Assembly (NCBI RefSeq): GCF_902506195.1
Contig: NZ_LR732817.1
Coordinates: 3,253,407-3,317,406 of the forward strand
Reading direction: 5' to 3'
Origin: Citricoccus sp. K5
GTDB lineage: Bacteria > Actinomycetota > Actinomycetes > Actinomycetales > Micrococcaceae
DNA length: 64,000 bases
Shown here: positions 51,575-60,370 of the stretch, in pieces
Layout of the letters: the number at the start of each line of letters is the position of its first letter
How positions within the stretch are numbered: position 1 is the first letter of the stretch
Translations under genes and position numbers: made by a program
The notes under the pieces: generated by a model
Database searches by the model: none
Told to the model about the DNA's origin: nothing
What the model saw: only the letters and a program-made list of their open reading frames with translations

Positions 51575-52342
51575 GTGGCGAATTCCAGGTCCGGTGAATC
51601 GGTCGTGTCCCGGGTGGCGCGCCTGCTGCAGTGCTTCGACGCCGACCACGGTGAGCTCTCGGCCGCCGAGCTGGCCGAACGGGCCGGGCTGTCCACGTCG
51701 ACCACCCACCGCCTGGCCTCGGCCATGGCAGACGACGGCCTGCTCTTCCGCACGGGCCGCGGCCGTTTCCGCATCGGCCTGGCCCTGTGGGAGGCGGGCC
51801 AGCGTGGCACCCGGTTCCAGGCCTTCTCCCAACTGGCGCTGCCGTTCATGGAGGCCATCCACGTCACGCTGAAGCAGAACGTCAGCCTCTCCATCCTGGA
51901 TGAGTCGACGGCGGAGATCGTCTACCTGGAGCGGCTCACCCATCGCGGAGCCCAGGAGGACCTGACCAAGGTGGCGCTGCGTCAGCCGGCTCTGTCCGTC
52001 TCAGCCGGACTGGCCATGCTGGCCTTCTCGCCGGCATCGGTGCAGGAGCGGATCCTGTCCATGCCCTGGGACCGCAGCGCGCTGCAGTCGGGTGTCACCG
52101 AGGGGCACATGAGACGCCGGCTCGCCCAGGCCCGGGTGGACGGGTATGTCCATCTGCCCGGGGTGCTGGTGGGATCGCTGGCCGGCCTCGCGGCGCCGAT
52201 CCTCGATACGCACCGGCGGGTACTGGGTGCGCTCGCCATCGTGCAGACCATGGCGGACGTCAACCTCAAGGTGCAGGTTCCCGTGCTGCTCTCGGCCACG
52301 CGCGGGCTCTCGGGGATGGTCGGGAATCTGCCTCGCGACTGA
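51575..52342 (+). CDS. IclR-family transcriptional regulator of the quinate/shikimate module
   Basis: 255 residues: a winged helix-turn-helix (VVSRVARLLQCFDADHGELS to SSTTHRLA-type segment) and an effector domain with NVSLSILDESTAEIVYLERL and GVLVGSLAGLAAPILDTHRR. I chose GTG 51575 because GAGAGGA is seven bases upstream; the GTG two codons earlier leaves almost no spacing. IclR proteins such as PcaR and QsuR-like regulators control aromatic-acid and quinate genes. Likely operators are the palindromes at 51488 and 52455. Confidence 0.88.
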   Translation: MANSRSGESVVSRVARLLQCFDADHGELSAAELAERAGLSTSTTHRLASAMADDGLLFRTGRGRFRIGLALWEAGQRGTRFQAFSQLALPFMEAIHVTLKQNVSLSILDESTAEIVYLERLTHRGAQEDLTKVALRQPALSVSAGLAMLAFSPASVQERILSMPWDRSALQSGVTEGHMRRRLAQARVDGYVHLPGVLVGSLAGLAAPILDTHRRVLGALAIVQTMADVNLKVQVPVLLSATRGLSGMVGNLPRD

Positions 52343-52432
52343 GGTGGCGGATGGGCTCGACGGCGGGAGGGCGGCTCCCGCTCGTGCGTGCGTCCTGAGC
52401 GCGTGTGAACCCTGAGCGCGCGTCGCGGTCTT

Positions 52433-52448
52433 TGTGACCCGCTTCACC
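52433..52448. promoter_or_regulatory. CRP-like box, left arm of a paired site
   Basis: TGTGACCCGCTTCACC matches TGTGA-N6-TCACA at nine of ten positions. Its reverse-complement near-copy lies at 52488-52503, 55 bp centre to centre. Confidence 0.5.
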
Positions 52449-52454
52449 GGAAAT

Positions 52455-52467
52455 CCTGTTCAATGGG
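52455..52467. promoter_or_regulatory. Second copy of the IclR-type palindrome
   Basis: CCTGTTCAATGGG differs from the perfect palindrome at 51488 in two left-arm bases. It lies between the two CRP-like boxes upstream of the TIM-barrel gene. Confidence 0.5.
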
Positions 52468-52487
52468 ACGCGTGGTGGCCTGCCGCG

Positions 52488-52503
52488 TGTGAAGCGGGTT
52501 ACA
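52488..52503. promoter_or_regulatory. CRP-like box, right arm of a paired site
   Basis: TGTGAAGCGGGTTACA, nine of ten consensus positions; it forms a 15-base inverted repeat with one mismatch against 52433-52447. Confidence 0.5.
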
Positions 52504-52572
52504 TAAGGGGCGACGCGGCTCGCCTGCGTTCCGCCACACCAATCTCGCCCTTCAGAAAGTGGGTCATCCCTG

Positions 52573-53421
52573 ATGCCAGCAGCCAACGGACGCCTGATCG
52601 GCCTGGCACCCCTGTCACTGCTCTCGGTAGCGCCGCCGAACCTCGTGCACCACGCGGCCGAGGCCGGTTTCGATTTCGTGGGCGTCCGGGTACGCCCGGT
52701 GACCACGGCAGAGAAGCCCTACGACATGCAACCGGGATCCCCGTTGCTGGCCGAGACACTGGCGCGGATGGCGGACACGGGCGTAGGGATCAAGGACATC
52801 GAGTTCCTGTTGCTGGACGGCACGGACCAGCGGGACGCCTGGTTGCGGATGTTCGAGGCCGGTCAGGCGCTCGGTGCCGAGTCGCTGACCGTGGCGTGCG
52901 GAGATCCGGACCTCTCACGTGCCCGGGACACCCTGGCGCAGATGGCGGAGGACGGGCGCGCCTTCGGGATCAGCCCCGCGCTGGAGCCCATCAGCTACCA
53001 GACGGTCGCCTCGATACCGTTGGCGGACGAACTCGCCGTGTACGCCGGATGCGACATCCTGGTGGACACCCTGCACGTGGGACGGTTCGGGGGAACGGCG
53101 GAGGAACTCTCCGCGGCCGCCTGCCGTGCACCGCTCGTGCAGCTCTGTGACGCCCCCGCCGAGCGCCCTGCAGACCGCGAGGGCCTCGTGGAGGAGTCCC
53201 GGTCCGCTCGCCTGGTCCCCGGCGAGGGTGGCCTGGAGCTGGCCGGAGTCCTGGCAGCACTGGAATCCGGGCTGGCAGATACGCCGCGAGCCGGCACCCA
53301 GCTGCCCGTCTCGTTGGAGGTCCCGAACGACGCCGCCGTCGCGCGCCTGGGAGCCCAGGGCTGGGTGGATCACCTGAAATCCGCCGCCCTCGCCCTCCTC
53401 GGTGAGGGCGCGATGCGCTGA
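52573..53421 (+). CDS. TIM-barrel sugar-phosphate isomerase/epimerase-like protein
   Basis: 282 residues of the xylose-isomerase-like / AP-endonuclease-2 TIM-barrel family. Putative metal residues lie in ALEPISY (E), ILVDTLHVGRFGG (D, H) and VSLEVPND (E). In this family such residues bind a divalent metal for isomerase, epimerase or 3-dehydroshikimate-dehydratase-type chemistry. The neighbouring gene at 56254 has a second TIM barrel of the same superfamily fused to a HPPD-like domain, so this one may act on another ring acid. It starts the plus-strand catabolic run under paired CRP-like and IclR-type sites. Confidence 0.8.
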   Translation: MPAANGRLIGLAPLSLLSVAPPNLVHHAAEAGFDFVGVRVRPVTTAEKPYDMQPGSPLLAETLARMADTGVGIKDIEFLLLDGTDQRDAWLRMFEAGQALGAESLTVACGDPDLSRARDTLAQMAEDGRAFGISPALEPISYQTVASIPLADELAVYAGCDILVDTLHVGRFGGTAEELSAAACRAPLVQLCDAPAERPADREGLVEESRSARLVPGEGGLELAGVLAALESGLADTPRAGTQLPVSLEVPNDAAVARLGAQGWVDHLKSAALALLGEGAMR

Positions 53422-53490
53422 CAGCGCCGCCGCCACCTCCCGGCACTACCCTCCTCAGAAATCCCCAGCAAGAGAAGTGAGATCGCTCCC

Positions 53491-55290
53491 ATGCCCCAGA
53501 CCGCAACCCCCTACCTCCTGTCCGAGGAAGAGGCCCTCACGCTTGACGTTCCGGTGGAGGACGTCGACGTCCTGGTCGCCGGGTCCGGAGCCGGAGGACT
53601 GGCCGCGGCCGTGACGGCGGCGTATCACGGCCTGTCCGTGATGGTCGCCGAGAAGGCACCGGTCTGCGGTGGGGCCACGAGCTGGTCCGGCGGCTGGGCC
53701 TGGACCCCGGGGACGGCTCTGGCCCGGGCGGAAGGGGTGGACGAGGACCGCGAGCAGTTCCGCGCCTATCTGCGAGCGGTGCTCGGCGAGCGCTACACCG
53801 AGGCCGCGGGGGAGAAGATCGACGCGTTCCTCGAGGCCGTTCCCCACATGGTCGGCTTCTTCCACACCAAGACCTTCATGCGCTTCGTCACCGGTGCCAA
53901 GATCAATGACATCTATGGAGACCTCCCCGGTGCGGGCACCGGCAACCGCTCCGTGGGCCCGGCGCCCGTGAACGCCAAGGAGTTCGCGCCGGCGCTGCTG
54001 AAGAAGATGCGCCGGCAGTACTACCCCACCTCCTTCTTCGGCATGGGCATCATGGCCGGCCAGGACCTCTCCACCTTCCTCAAGGCCTCCAAGCTCAAGC
54101 CCGAGGGCTGGGTCCACTCGGTCAAGCGGGTGGTCCCGCACATGCTGGACATGGTCACCCGGGGCCGGTCCATGCACCTCGTCAACGGCACGGCCCTGAC
54201 CGGCCGCCTGATGAAGTCCGCTGACGATCTCGGAGTGGACATCCGCGTCAACACCCCGGTCCAAGGCCTCGTCCGTTCTGCGGACGGCCGCATCACCGGC
54301 GCCATCGTCGGCGCTCCCGACGGCGGCCGGTACGTCCGCGCGCAGCGCGGCGTGGTCCTGGCGACCGGAGGATTCCCTCAGGACGTGGACCGGCGGCGAG
54401 AGGTGTTCCCCCGGACCCCGACGGGCAACGAGCACTGGACGCTGGCCCCCGAGGAGACCACCGGGGACGGACTCGACCTGGCGCTGGCCGCCGGCGGCGT
54501 GTTCGACGCGGACATGAAGGCCCCGGCCGCCTGGTGCCCCGTCTCCCTGGTGCCCTACCCGGGCAACCGGCACGGGGTGTTCCCGCACATCATGGACCGT
54601 GCCAAGCCCGGATCCATCGGCGTGCGCCGGGACGGCCGGCGCTTCGTCAACGAGGCCAACGGCTACTACGACTATGTGGACGGGATGCTCGCGGCCACGC
54701 CGGAGGGCGAACCGGTGGAGTCCTGGCAGATCGCCGATTCCACCGCCATCCGCCGTTACTCGCTGGGCTTCGCCAAGCCGATCCCGATGCCGCTGACCCC
54801 GTACCTGAAGACCGGATACCTCGTGAAGGGGGACACGCTCCAGGAACTGGCCGAGAAGTGCGGGATCGATCCGGAGGGCCTGGCCCGGACGGTGGCCGAG
54901 TTCAACGCCAACGCCCGGCGCGGCGAGGACCCGGAGTTCTCCCGCGGTGCCACCGCGTTCAACCGGTACGGCGGAGACCCGGAGGTGGGCCCCAACCCGT
55001 CCCTGGCACCGCTCGAGAAGGGTCCGTTCTACGCGGTCCACGTCCGCCCCGGATCCTTCGGCACCTTCGCCGGGATCGCGGCGGACACCAAGGCGCGGGT
55101 GGTGGATGCCGGCGGGGCGCCCATCGAGGGGCTGTACACGGCGGGCAACGACCACGCCTCGATCATGCGTGGCTTCTACCCTGCCGGCGGCATCAACCTC
55201 GGCCCCGCCCTGACCTTCGGGTACCTGGCCGGGCGTGACCTGGCCGGCGCCACGGTGTACGAGGACGACGGTGCGCAGGCCCCGGCCTGA
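53491..55290 (+). CDS. FAD-dependent oxidoreductase (fumarate reductase / KstD-like flavoprotein)
   Basis: 599 residues. The dinucleotide fold is DVDVLVAGSGAGGLAAAVTA (about 26-45), then KAPVCGGATSWSGGWAW. GVVLATGGFPQDV and the C-terminal GNDHASIMRGFYPAGGINLG with GPALTFGYLAGR are FAD contacts of the succinate dehydrogenase/fumarate reductase flavoprotein superfamily, the branch that includes 3-ketosteroid dehydrogenase. It probably introduces or removes a ring double bond. Between a TIM-barrel gene and a quinate/shikimate dehydrogenase, an alicyclic acid is the likely substrate, by context only. It has no counterpart in the C. glutamicum qsuABCD set. Confidence 0.85.
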   Translation: MPQTATPYLLSEEEALTLDVPVEDVDVLVAGSGAGGLAAAVTAAYHGLSVMVAEKAPVCGGATSWSGGWAWTPGTALARAEGVDEDREQFRAYLRAVLGERYTEAAGEKIDAFLEAVPHMVGFFHTKTFMRFVTGAKINDIYGDLPGAGTGNRSVGPAPVNAKEFAPALLKKMRRQYYPTSFFGMGIMAGQDLSTFLKASKLKPEGWVHSVKRVVPHMLDMVTRGRSMHLVNGTALTGRLMKSADDLGVDIRVNTPVQGLVRSADGRITGAIVGAPDGGRYVRAQRGVVLATGGFPQDVDRRREVFPRTPTGNEHWTLAPEETTGDGLDLALAAGGVFDADMKAPAAWCPVSLVPYPGNRHGVFPHIMDRAKPGSIGVRRDGRRFVNEANGYYDYVDGMLAATPEGEPVESWQIADSTAIRRYSLGFAKPIPMPLTPYLKTGYLVKGDTLQELAEKCGIDPEGLARTVAEFNANARRGEDPEFSRGATAFNRYGGDPEVGPNPSLAPLEKGPFYAVHVRPGSFGTFAGIAADTKARVVDAGGAPIEGLYTAGNDHASIMRGFYPAGGINLGPALTFGYLAGRDLAGATVYEDDGAQAPA

Positions 55291-55343
55291 CGGGACTACC
55301 GTTAAGGGCGGCCACCGGGAATGAACACGAAGAAGGAGTACGC

Positions 55344-56231
55344 ATGAGCACCGTCGGGGAATCGTATCTGGTCGGACTGATCGGGGACGGGATCACGGCG
55401 TCGCTGAGCCCGCCCATGCATGAGAAGGAGGGCCGCGAGCACGGGCTTCTCTACCTCTACCGTCCGGTGGACGTGGCGGCGCTGGGCTTCGAGGGCCAGG
55501 CGGCCCAGGACGAGGCGCCGCGGCTGTTGGAGTACGGCCGCCGCCTGGGCTTCAACGCGTTCAACATCACCCACCCGTTCAAGCAGACCATCATGGATCA
55601 CCTGGACGAGGTGGACGAGGATGCCCGCAACCTCGGCGCGGTGAACACCGTGGTGTTCGAGGACGGCCGTTCCGTGGGCCACAACACTGACTACTCCGGC
55701 TACATCACCGGACTGCGGAACACCCTGACGGATCCCGACCTGGGCTCCGTGGTCCAGCTCGGCGCCGGCGGGGCCGGCTCGGCCGTGGCCTACGCCCTCC
55801 TGCGCGCCGGGGCGGGCAAGCTCACCCTGATCGACCTGGACCTCGAGCGGGCCACCGCCCGCGCCGCCGACCTGCAGGGGCAGTTCCCGGACCAGCAGGT
55901 CACGGCCCGCCCGCATGTCGAGCTGCAGGACGCCCTGGCCACCGCCACCGGCTTCGCCCACTGCACCCCCGTGGGGATGCACACCCATCCCGGCATCCCG
56001 GTGGACGCGGCGTGGCTGCGCTCCGAGCTGTGGGTCTCCGACGTGGTGTACCTGCCGGTGGAGACCGAACTGGTGGTGGCGGCCCGCGCGGCCGGCTGCC
56101 AGGTGGTGGACGGCGGGACGATGGCCGTGGGCCAGGCCCTGGACGCGTTCGGTCTGATGACCGGGCTCAGCGCCGATCCCGAACGGGTGCGTGCCCACTT
56201 CCTCGAGCTCGTCGCCGCGAAGCAGGGCTGA
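55344..56231 (+). CDS. qsuD: Quinate/shikimate dehydrogenase
   Basis: 295 residues. SLSPPMHEKEG (21-31) is the substrate-binding motif, K80 in NITHPFKQ and D116 in HNTDYSG form the catalytic pair, and LGAGGAGSAV (from about 139) binds the nucleotide. THPFKQ in place of the biosynthetic NVTxPxK and the NTDYSG context favour the catabolic QsuD/YdiB type, which oxidises quinate or shikimate to the 3-dehydro acid. It is followed 22 bp later by the dehydratase gene. TACCGT about 40 bases upstream may be a promoter -10. Confidence 0.9.
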   Translation: MSTVGESYLVGLIGDGITASLSPPMHEKEGREHGLLYLYRPVDVAALGFEGQAAQDEAPRLLEYGRRLGFNAFNITHPFKQTIMDHLDEVDEDARNLGAVNTVVFEDGRSVGHNTDYSGYITGLRNTLTDPDLGSVVQLGAGGAGSAVAYALLRAGAGKLTLIDLDLERATARAADLQGQFPDQQVTARPHVELQDALATATGFAHCTPVGMHTHPGIPVDAAWLRSELWVSDVVYLPVETELVVAARAAGCQVVDGGTMAVGQALDAFGLMTGLSADPERVRAHFLELVAAKQG

Positions 56232-56253
56232 GAACCGACGTAGGGTTAATGGC

Positions 56254-58227
56254 ATGAGCCAGAGTGTCCCTGCCGTCAATGCCGCCAACGCCGTGAACGC
56301 AGGCCCCACCCGTATGTCCCGGACGTCAATCGCCACCGTCTGCCTGGCGGGCACGTTCGAGGAGAAGATGCGCGCCGCCGCGGAGGCCGGCTTCGATGGG
56401 ATCGAGGTGTTCGAGCCGGACCTGGTGGCCTCGCCGCTGTCCCCGGAGCAGGTCCGCGACCTCGCTGAGGAACTCGGGCTGACTCTGGACCTCTACCAGC
56501 CGTTCCGGGACCTGGAGGGGGTGGAGGAGAGCGCCTTCCAGGACAACCTGCGCCGGCTCGAGGGCAAGTTCCAGCTCATGCGGCGCCTCGGCGTGGACCT
56601 GATCCTGCTGTGCTCCAACGTCGGCACCGCCACGAGCTGGGAGGATGAGGTCGCGGTGGACCAGCTCCGCCGAGCTGCTGATCTCGCCGCCCGCTACGAG
56701 ATCCGCATCGCCTACGAGGCGCTGGCCTGGGGTCGGTTCGTGAACACCTACGAGCACGCCTGGTCGCTGGTGGAACAGGCCGACCGGCCCAACCTCGGCG
56801 TCTGCCTGGACTCGTTCCACATCCTCTCCCGCCGCGGCGACGTCAGCGGCTTCCGGGCGATCCCGGGGGAGAAGGTGTTCTTCGTGCAGATGGCGGATGC
56901 CCCGATCATGCTCATGGACGTGCTGTCCTGGTCCCGCCACCACCGCAACTTCCCCGGTGAGGGCGGTTTCGACCTGGTCACCTTCATGCGGGAGCTCTAC
57001 GCCACCGGCTACACGGGGCCGATCTCCCTGGAGGTCTTCTCGGACGTCTACCGGCAGACGGAGTCCGTGCGCACCGCCCGGGAGGCCATGCGCTCCCTGC
57101 AATGGCTGGACGACGCCCAGGCGGGGGAGGCGCCCGCTCACCCCACCGGCTGGGACTTCGCCGAGGTCCGCGCCGCGGAACCAGCGGACCTGGCCGAGGT
57201 GCTGACGCAGCTGGGTTTCGCGGACCACGGACGCCACCGCACCAAGGACGTCCACCTCTTCTCCGCCGGCCACGCCCGCGTGGTCACCAACGACCGCACC
57301 GAGGCGCCGCTGGAACACGCCGGCGGCTCCGTCATCGCCTCGATCGGCCTGCAGGTGCCGGACCCCCGGTCCACCGCGGACCACGCCCGTGCCCTCCACT
57401 ACCCCAAGGCCTGGCGGGCCAACCGGGCGGATGAGATGGTGCTGCGCGGGGTGCAGGCCCCGGACGGCACCGAGGTCTTCCTCGCGCCCACCTCGGCCGC
57501 CGCACCCCAGTGGGTGGCCGAATATGGCCGGAACGACGGCGGCCGGGTCACGGGTGCCGAAGCGCCCCGTGACGCTGGGGCTGGGGCGGAATCGGCCGGC
57601 GTCGTGGCCGGGGACGGGCTGATCCTCGGAATCGACCACGTCAACCTGGCCCAGCCCTGGCAGTGGTTCGAGGAGGGCGTCCTGTTCTACCGGTCGCTGT
57701 TCGGGCTCGAGGCGCAGGTCAGCAACGATGTCCCCTCACCGCAGGGACTGGTGCGCTCCGAGGTGATGCGCACTCCGGACGGCGCCGTCCGGGTACCGCT
57801 GAACCTGATCCCACACGGCCTGGACCCGGGACGGTCCTCCACCACCCGCACGGTCACCGGCCAGATCGACCACGACGAACTCCGGCTGAAGGCCGCCTAC
57901 CCGCAGCACGTGGCGTTCCTGGCCTCGGATGCCGTCGAGGTGGCGCGCCGTGCCCGTGCCCGGGGACTGCGCATGCTGCCCGTCCCCTCGAACTACTACG
58001 AGGACCTGGCCGCACGCTTCGCCCTGGACGAGGCCTTCCTGGCCGAGCTGCGGGAGAACGACGTGATGTACGACCGGGACGAGGGCGGGGAGTTCCTGCA
58101 CTTCTACACCCGCACCGTGGGCACCGTGTTCTTCGAGGTGGTTGAGCGCCGCGACGGCTACGAAGGCTACGGGGCAGGCTCAGCACCGGTCCGGCTGGCC
58201 GCCCAGTACGACCTGGACCGCCAGTAA
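56254..58227 (+). CDS. qsuB: 3-dehydroshikimate dehydratase, TIM-barrel + HPPD-like fusion
   Basis: 657 residues. The N-terminal domain (about 20-300) is a sugar-phosphate-isomerase-type TIM barrel with metal residues in VCLDSFHILSR and ISLEVFSD, the fold of QsuB 3-dehydroshikimate dehydratase. The C-terminal part (about 310-640) resembles 4-hydroxyphenylpyruvate dioxygenase: GIDHVNLAQ, YPQHVAFLASD and VFFEVVER supply two histidines and a glutamate. In the QsuB family the dehydratase domain makes protocatechuate; the second domain's role is unclear. TAGGGT lies seven bases before the ATG, so an additional leaderless start is possible within the operon. Confidence 0.9.
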   Translation: MSQSVPAVNAANAVNAGPTRMSRTSIATVCLAGTFEEKMRAAAEAGFDGIEVFEPDLVASPLSPEQVRDLAEELGLTLDLYQPFRDLEGVEESAFQDNLRRLEGKFQLMRRLGVDLILLCSNVGTATSWEDEVAVDQLRRAADLAARYEIRIAYEALAWGRFVNTYEHAWSLVEQADRPNLGVCLDSFHILSRRGDVSGFRAIPGEKVFFVQMADAPIMLMDVLSWSRHHRNFPGEGGFDLVTFMRELYATGYTGPISLEVFSDVYRQTESVRTAREAMRSLQWLDDAQAGEAPAHPTGWDFAEVRAAEPADLAEVLTQLGFADHGRHRTKDVHLFSAGHARVVTNDRTEAPLEHAGGSVIASIGLQVPDPRSTADHARALHYPKAWRANRADEMVLRGVQAPDGTEVFLAPTSAAAPQWVAEYGRNDGGRVTGAEAPRDAGAGAESAGVVAGDGLILGIDHVNLAQPWQWFEEGVLFYRSLFGLEAQVSNDVPSPQGLVRSEVMRTPDGAVRVPLNLIPHGLDPGRSSTTRTVTGQIDHDELRLKAAYPQHVAFLASDAVEVARRARARGLRMLPVPSNYYEDLAARFALDEAFLAELRENDVMYDRDEGGEFLHFYTRTVGTVFFEVVERRDGYEGYGAGSAPVRLAAQYDLDRQ

Positions 58228-58240
58228 CCCCTCCCACCCG

Positions 58241-59764
58241 TCAGTGGACGGGAGTGCCCTCCGGGGCAGGCGCCGGGGAGTGGGCCACGGCGTCAGGCTC
58301 CTCATCGGCCGGAACCGACTTCACGAAGAACGAGCCCGCGAACGCCACCAGGGCGATGACGGCGCCCCAGATCATGGCGTTGTGGATGCCGGTCATCAAG
58401 GCCCCCATCGGTTCCGCGCCGCTCTGCGCCCCGGCGAGCGTCGCCGTCGTCATGACGGTGATGAACACCGCGGTGCCGGCCGCTCCGGCGACCTGCTGGA
58501 CGGTGGACAGGATGGCCGAGCCGTGCGAGTACAGGCGGCGCGGCAGGGAGCCGAGGGCCGCCGTCATCAGCGGGGAGAACATGAAGGACAGGCCGGCATT
58601 GAGCAGCATGTGCCAGGCGATGATGTTGCCCTGGGTGCTCTCCGCGCTCAGCGTCGTCATGCCCCACAGGGCCACGGCCAGCACGGCGGACCCGGGGACC
58701 ACCAGGGGGCGGGCGCCGAAGCGGTCGAACAGCCGACCGACGATCAGGCCCATCACGCCCATCAGCAGGCCGCCCGGCAGCAGCATCAGGCCGGTGTCCT
58801 TGGCGGAGAGGCCCAGGATCTGCTGCAGGTAGATCGGCAGCACGATCAGGGTGCCGAACATGCCCATCATGCCGATCGCCATCATGGCCAGGGACAGGGT
58901 GAAGGTCGGGGTCTTGAACACGCGCACGTCCAGCAGGGCGTGGTCCCGCAGGGACAGCTGGCGCCACGTGAACACGGCCAGGGACAGGATGCCGATACCC
59001 AGGGGGATCCACGGCGCGATGAGGGCGTTGCCCTCCGCGGCGGAACCGATGCTGCTCAGGCCGAACACGAGGCCGGCGAAGCCCAGGGCAGACAGGACCA
59101 CGGAGAGCACGTCCAGGGGCAGCCGCCGGGTCTCGGTGACATTGCGGATCATGGTGGCGCCGAGGATCAGGGCCAGCGCGGCGATCGGCAGCATGATCCA
59201 GAACATCCACCGCCAGTTGAGGGCGTCGAGGATGACGCCGCCGATGGTCGGACCGGTGGCCGGGGCCACCGCGATGACGATCGAGATCACGCCCATGGTC
59301 CGGCCGCGGCGGTGGGCGGGCACCACGTTGAGCACCGTGGTGAACAACAGCGGCATCATGATGGCGGTGCCGACGGCCTGGATGACGCGGCCGAGGACGA
59401 GCACCAGGAACGTCGGCGCCAGTCCGGCCACCAGCGTGCCCAGCAGGAAGCTGGCCATGGCGATCAGGAACACGGTGCGCAGCGGCAGCCGGGTCAGCAG
59501 GAAGCCGGTGATCGGGATGACCACGGCCATCGTGAGCATGAACGCGGTGGTGATCCACTGGGCGATCGAGGCGCTGATGGCGAACTCGCCCATCAGCTCC
59601 GGCAGGGCCACGGACATGACGGTCTCATTGAGGATCACCACGAAGGCGGCGACCACGAGCAGCCAGATGACCCGCGACGCCCCGGCGGGAACGGTCGGTT
59701 CAGCGGATTTCTGGGTCATCACGTCGGGCGTGGCATCGGGCGTTCTGGCAGCCGAAGTCGACAC
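58241..59764 (-). CDS. DHA2-type MFS multidrug/compound exporter
   Basis: 507 residues from a GTG at 59764 with AGAGAGGA about six bases upstream; an ATG farther out lacks a site. Fourteen membrane segments are expected. NETVMSVALPELMGEF in helix 1 and the segment with GRVIQAVGTAIMMPLLF in helix 4 are typical of DHA2 drug:H+ antiporters. It converges with qsuB, 13 bp away. A 16-bp inverted repeat (59790-59805) lies in its promoter region; no local regulator is adjacent. Confidence 0.9.
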   Translation of the reverse strand: MSTSAARTPDATPDVMTQKSAEPTVPAGASRVIWLLVVAAFVVILNETVMSVALPELMGEFAISASIAQWITTAFMLTMAVVIPITGFLLTRLPLRTVFLIAMASFLLGTLVAGLAPTFLVLVLGRVIQAVGTAIMMPLLFTTVLNVVPAHRRGRTMGVISIVIAVAPATGPTIGGVILDALNWRWMFWIMLPIAALALILGATMIRNVTETRRLPLDVLSVVLSALGFAGLVFGLSSIGSAAEGNALIAPWIPLGIGILSLAVFTWRQLSLRDHALLDVRVFKTPTFTLSLAMMAIGMMGMFGTLIVLPIYLQQILGLSAKDTGLMLLPGGLLMGVMGLIVGRLFDRFGARPLVVPGSAVLAVALWGMTTLSAESTQGNIIAWHMLLNAGLSFMFSPLMTAALGSLPRRLYSHGSAILSTVQQVAGAAGTAVFITVMTTATLAGAQSGAEPMGALMTGIHNAMIWGAVIALVAFAGSFFVKSVPADEEPDAVAHSPAPAPEGTPVH

Positions 59765-59789
59765 GGCGTTCCTCTCTTGACAAGCACTT

Positions 59790-59805
59790 GGAGCCAGTGG
59801 GCTCC
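59790..59805. promoter_or_regulatory. Inverted repeat upstream of the DHA2 exporter
   Basis: GGAGCC-AGTG-GGCTCC, perfect 6-bp arms, 26 bases before the GTG; a second element, GAGTG-CAA-CACTC, follows at 59808-59820. Either could be a repressor site. Confidence 0.4.
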
Positions 59806-59956
59806 GGGAGTGCAACACTCGTCCAGTGTGCCGTTATTCCCGCGGAACCGTCGCATCCAAAGCTGCTCGATGGCAGAGGTCTTCATCACGGTCCACCTGT
59901 CCGCGGTAGTTCCTGGGCAATGTCAGGCAGCCGTGCGGGGTGCTACCGTCTGCCGC

Positions 59957-60316
59957 ATGGCGCTTCCCGAGGACTGGATCGAGCACCGTCGCGAGGACGG
60001 TGAGCCCGTCGGCTGGATCGTGCCCGACGGCGGCGGGTTCCGTCCCATGGACATCCTCGGCCGCCCGCTGAGCGAGGAGCCGATCGAGTGGCTGGACGCG
60101 GAGGAGAGGCTCGACGCGCGGGGCCTCGGCTTCCTCGCGGACCGTCACCGACTGCGGTCGGCCGATGGGACCGAGCGCCCCGTGCGCATCAGCCAGGCCA
60201 GCCCCGACGGGATCGTGGTGGTCGCCGACGAGTTCGGGGCAGCTTCCGCGGTGGGTGCCGGCGCTGAGGAGTTCCACCTGCCGTTTCCTGCGCCAGAAGG
60301 GTTACGCACAGCCTGA
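59957..60316 (+). CDS. Hypothetical protein, small acidic
   Basis: 119 residues, starting MALPEDWIEHRREDGEPVGW. I do not recognise a family. It is acidic, without signal peptide, membrane segment or cysteine, and has alternating charged beta-like segments (EPVGWIVPDGGGFRPMDILG; PVRISQASPDGIVVVADEFG). The ATG at 59957 is preceded by TACCGT plus seven bases and no Shine-Dalgarno, a convincing leaderless start that supports the gene. It converges with the SDR gene. Confidence 0.65.
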   Translation: MALPEDWIEHRREDGEPVGWIVPDGGGFRPMDILGRPLSEEPIEWLDAEERLDARGLGFLADRHRLRSADGTERPVRISQASPDGIVVVADEFGAASAVGAGAEEFHLPFPAPEGLRTA

Positions 60317-60370
60317 CGATGGGCGGGGAGCCCCGTTCGAAGGGGGCAGGTCAGGGTGGTCAGTGCGCGG

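Noticed and set aside
58142-59956. Long plus-strand frame running into the hypothetical gene at 59957
   Set aside because: It is antisense to the well-supported DHA2 exporter; only its last 119 codons, with a leaderless start, are kept.
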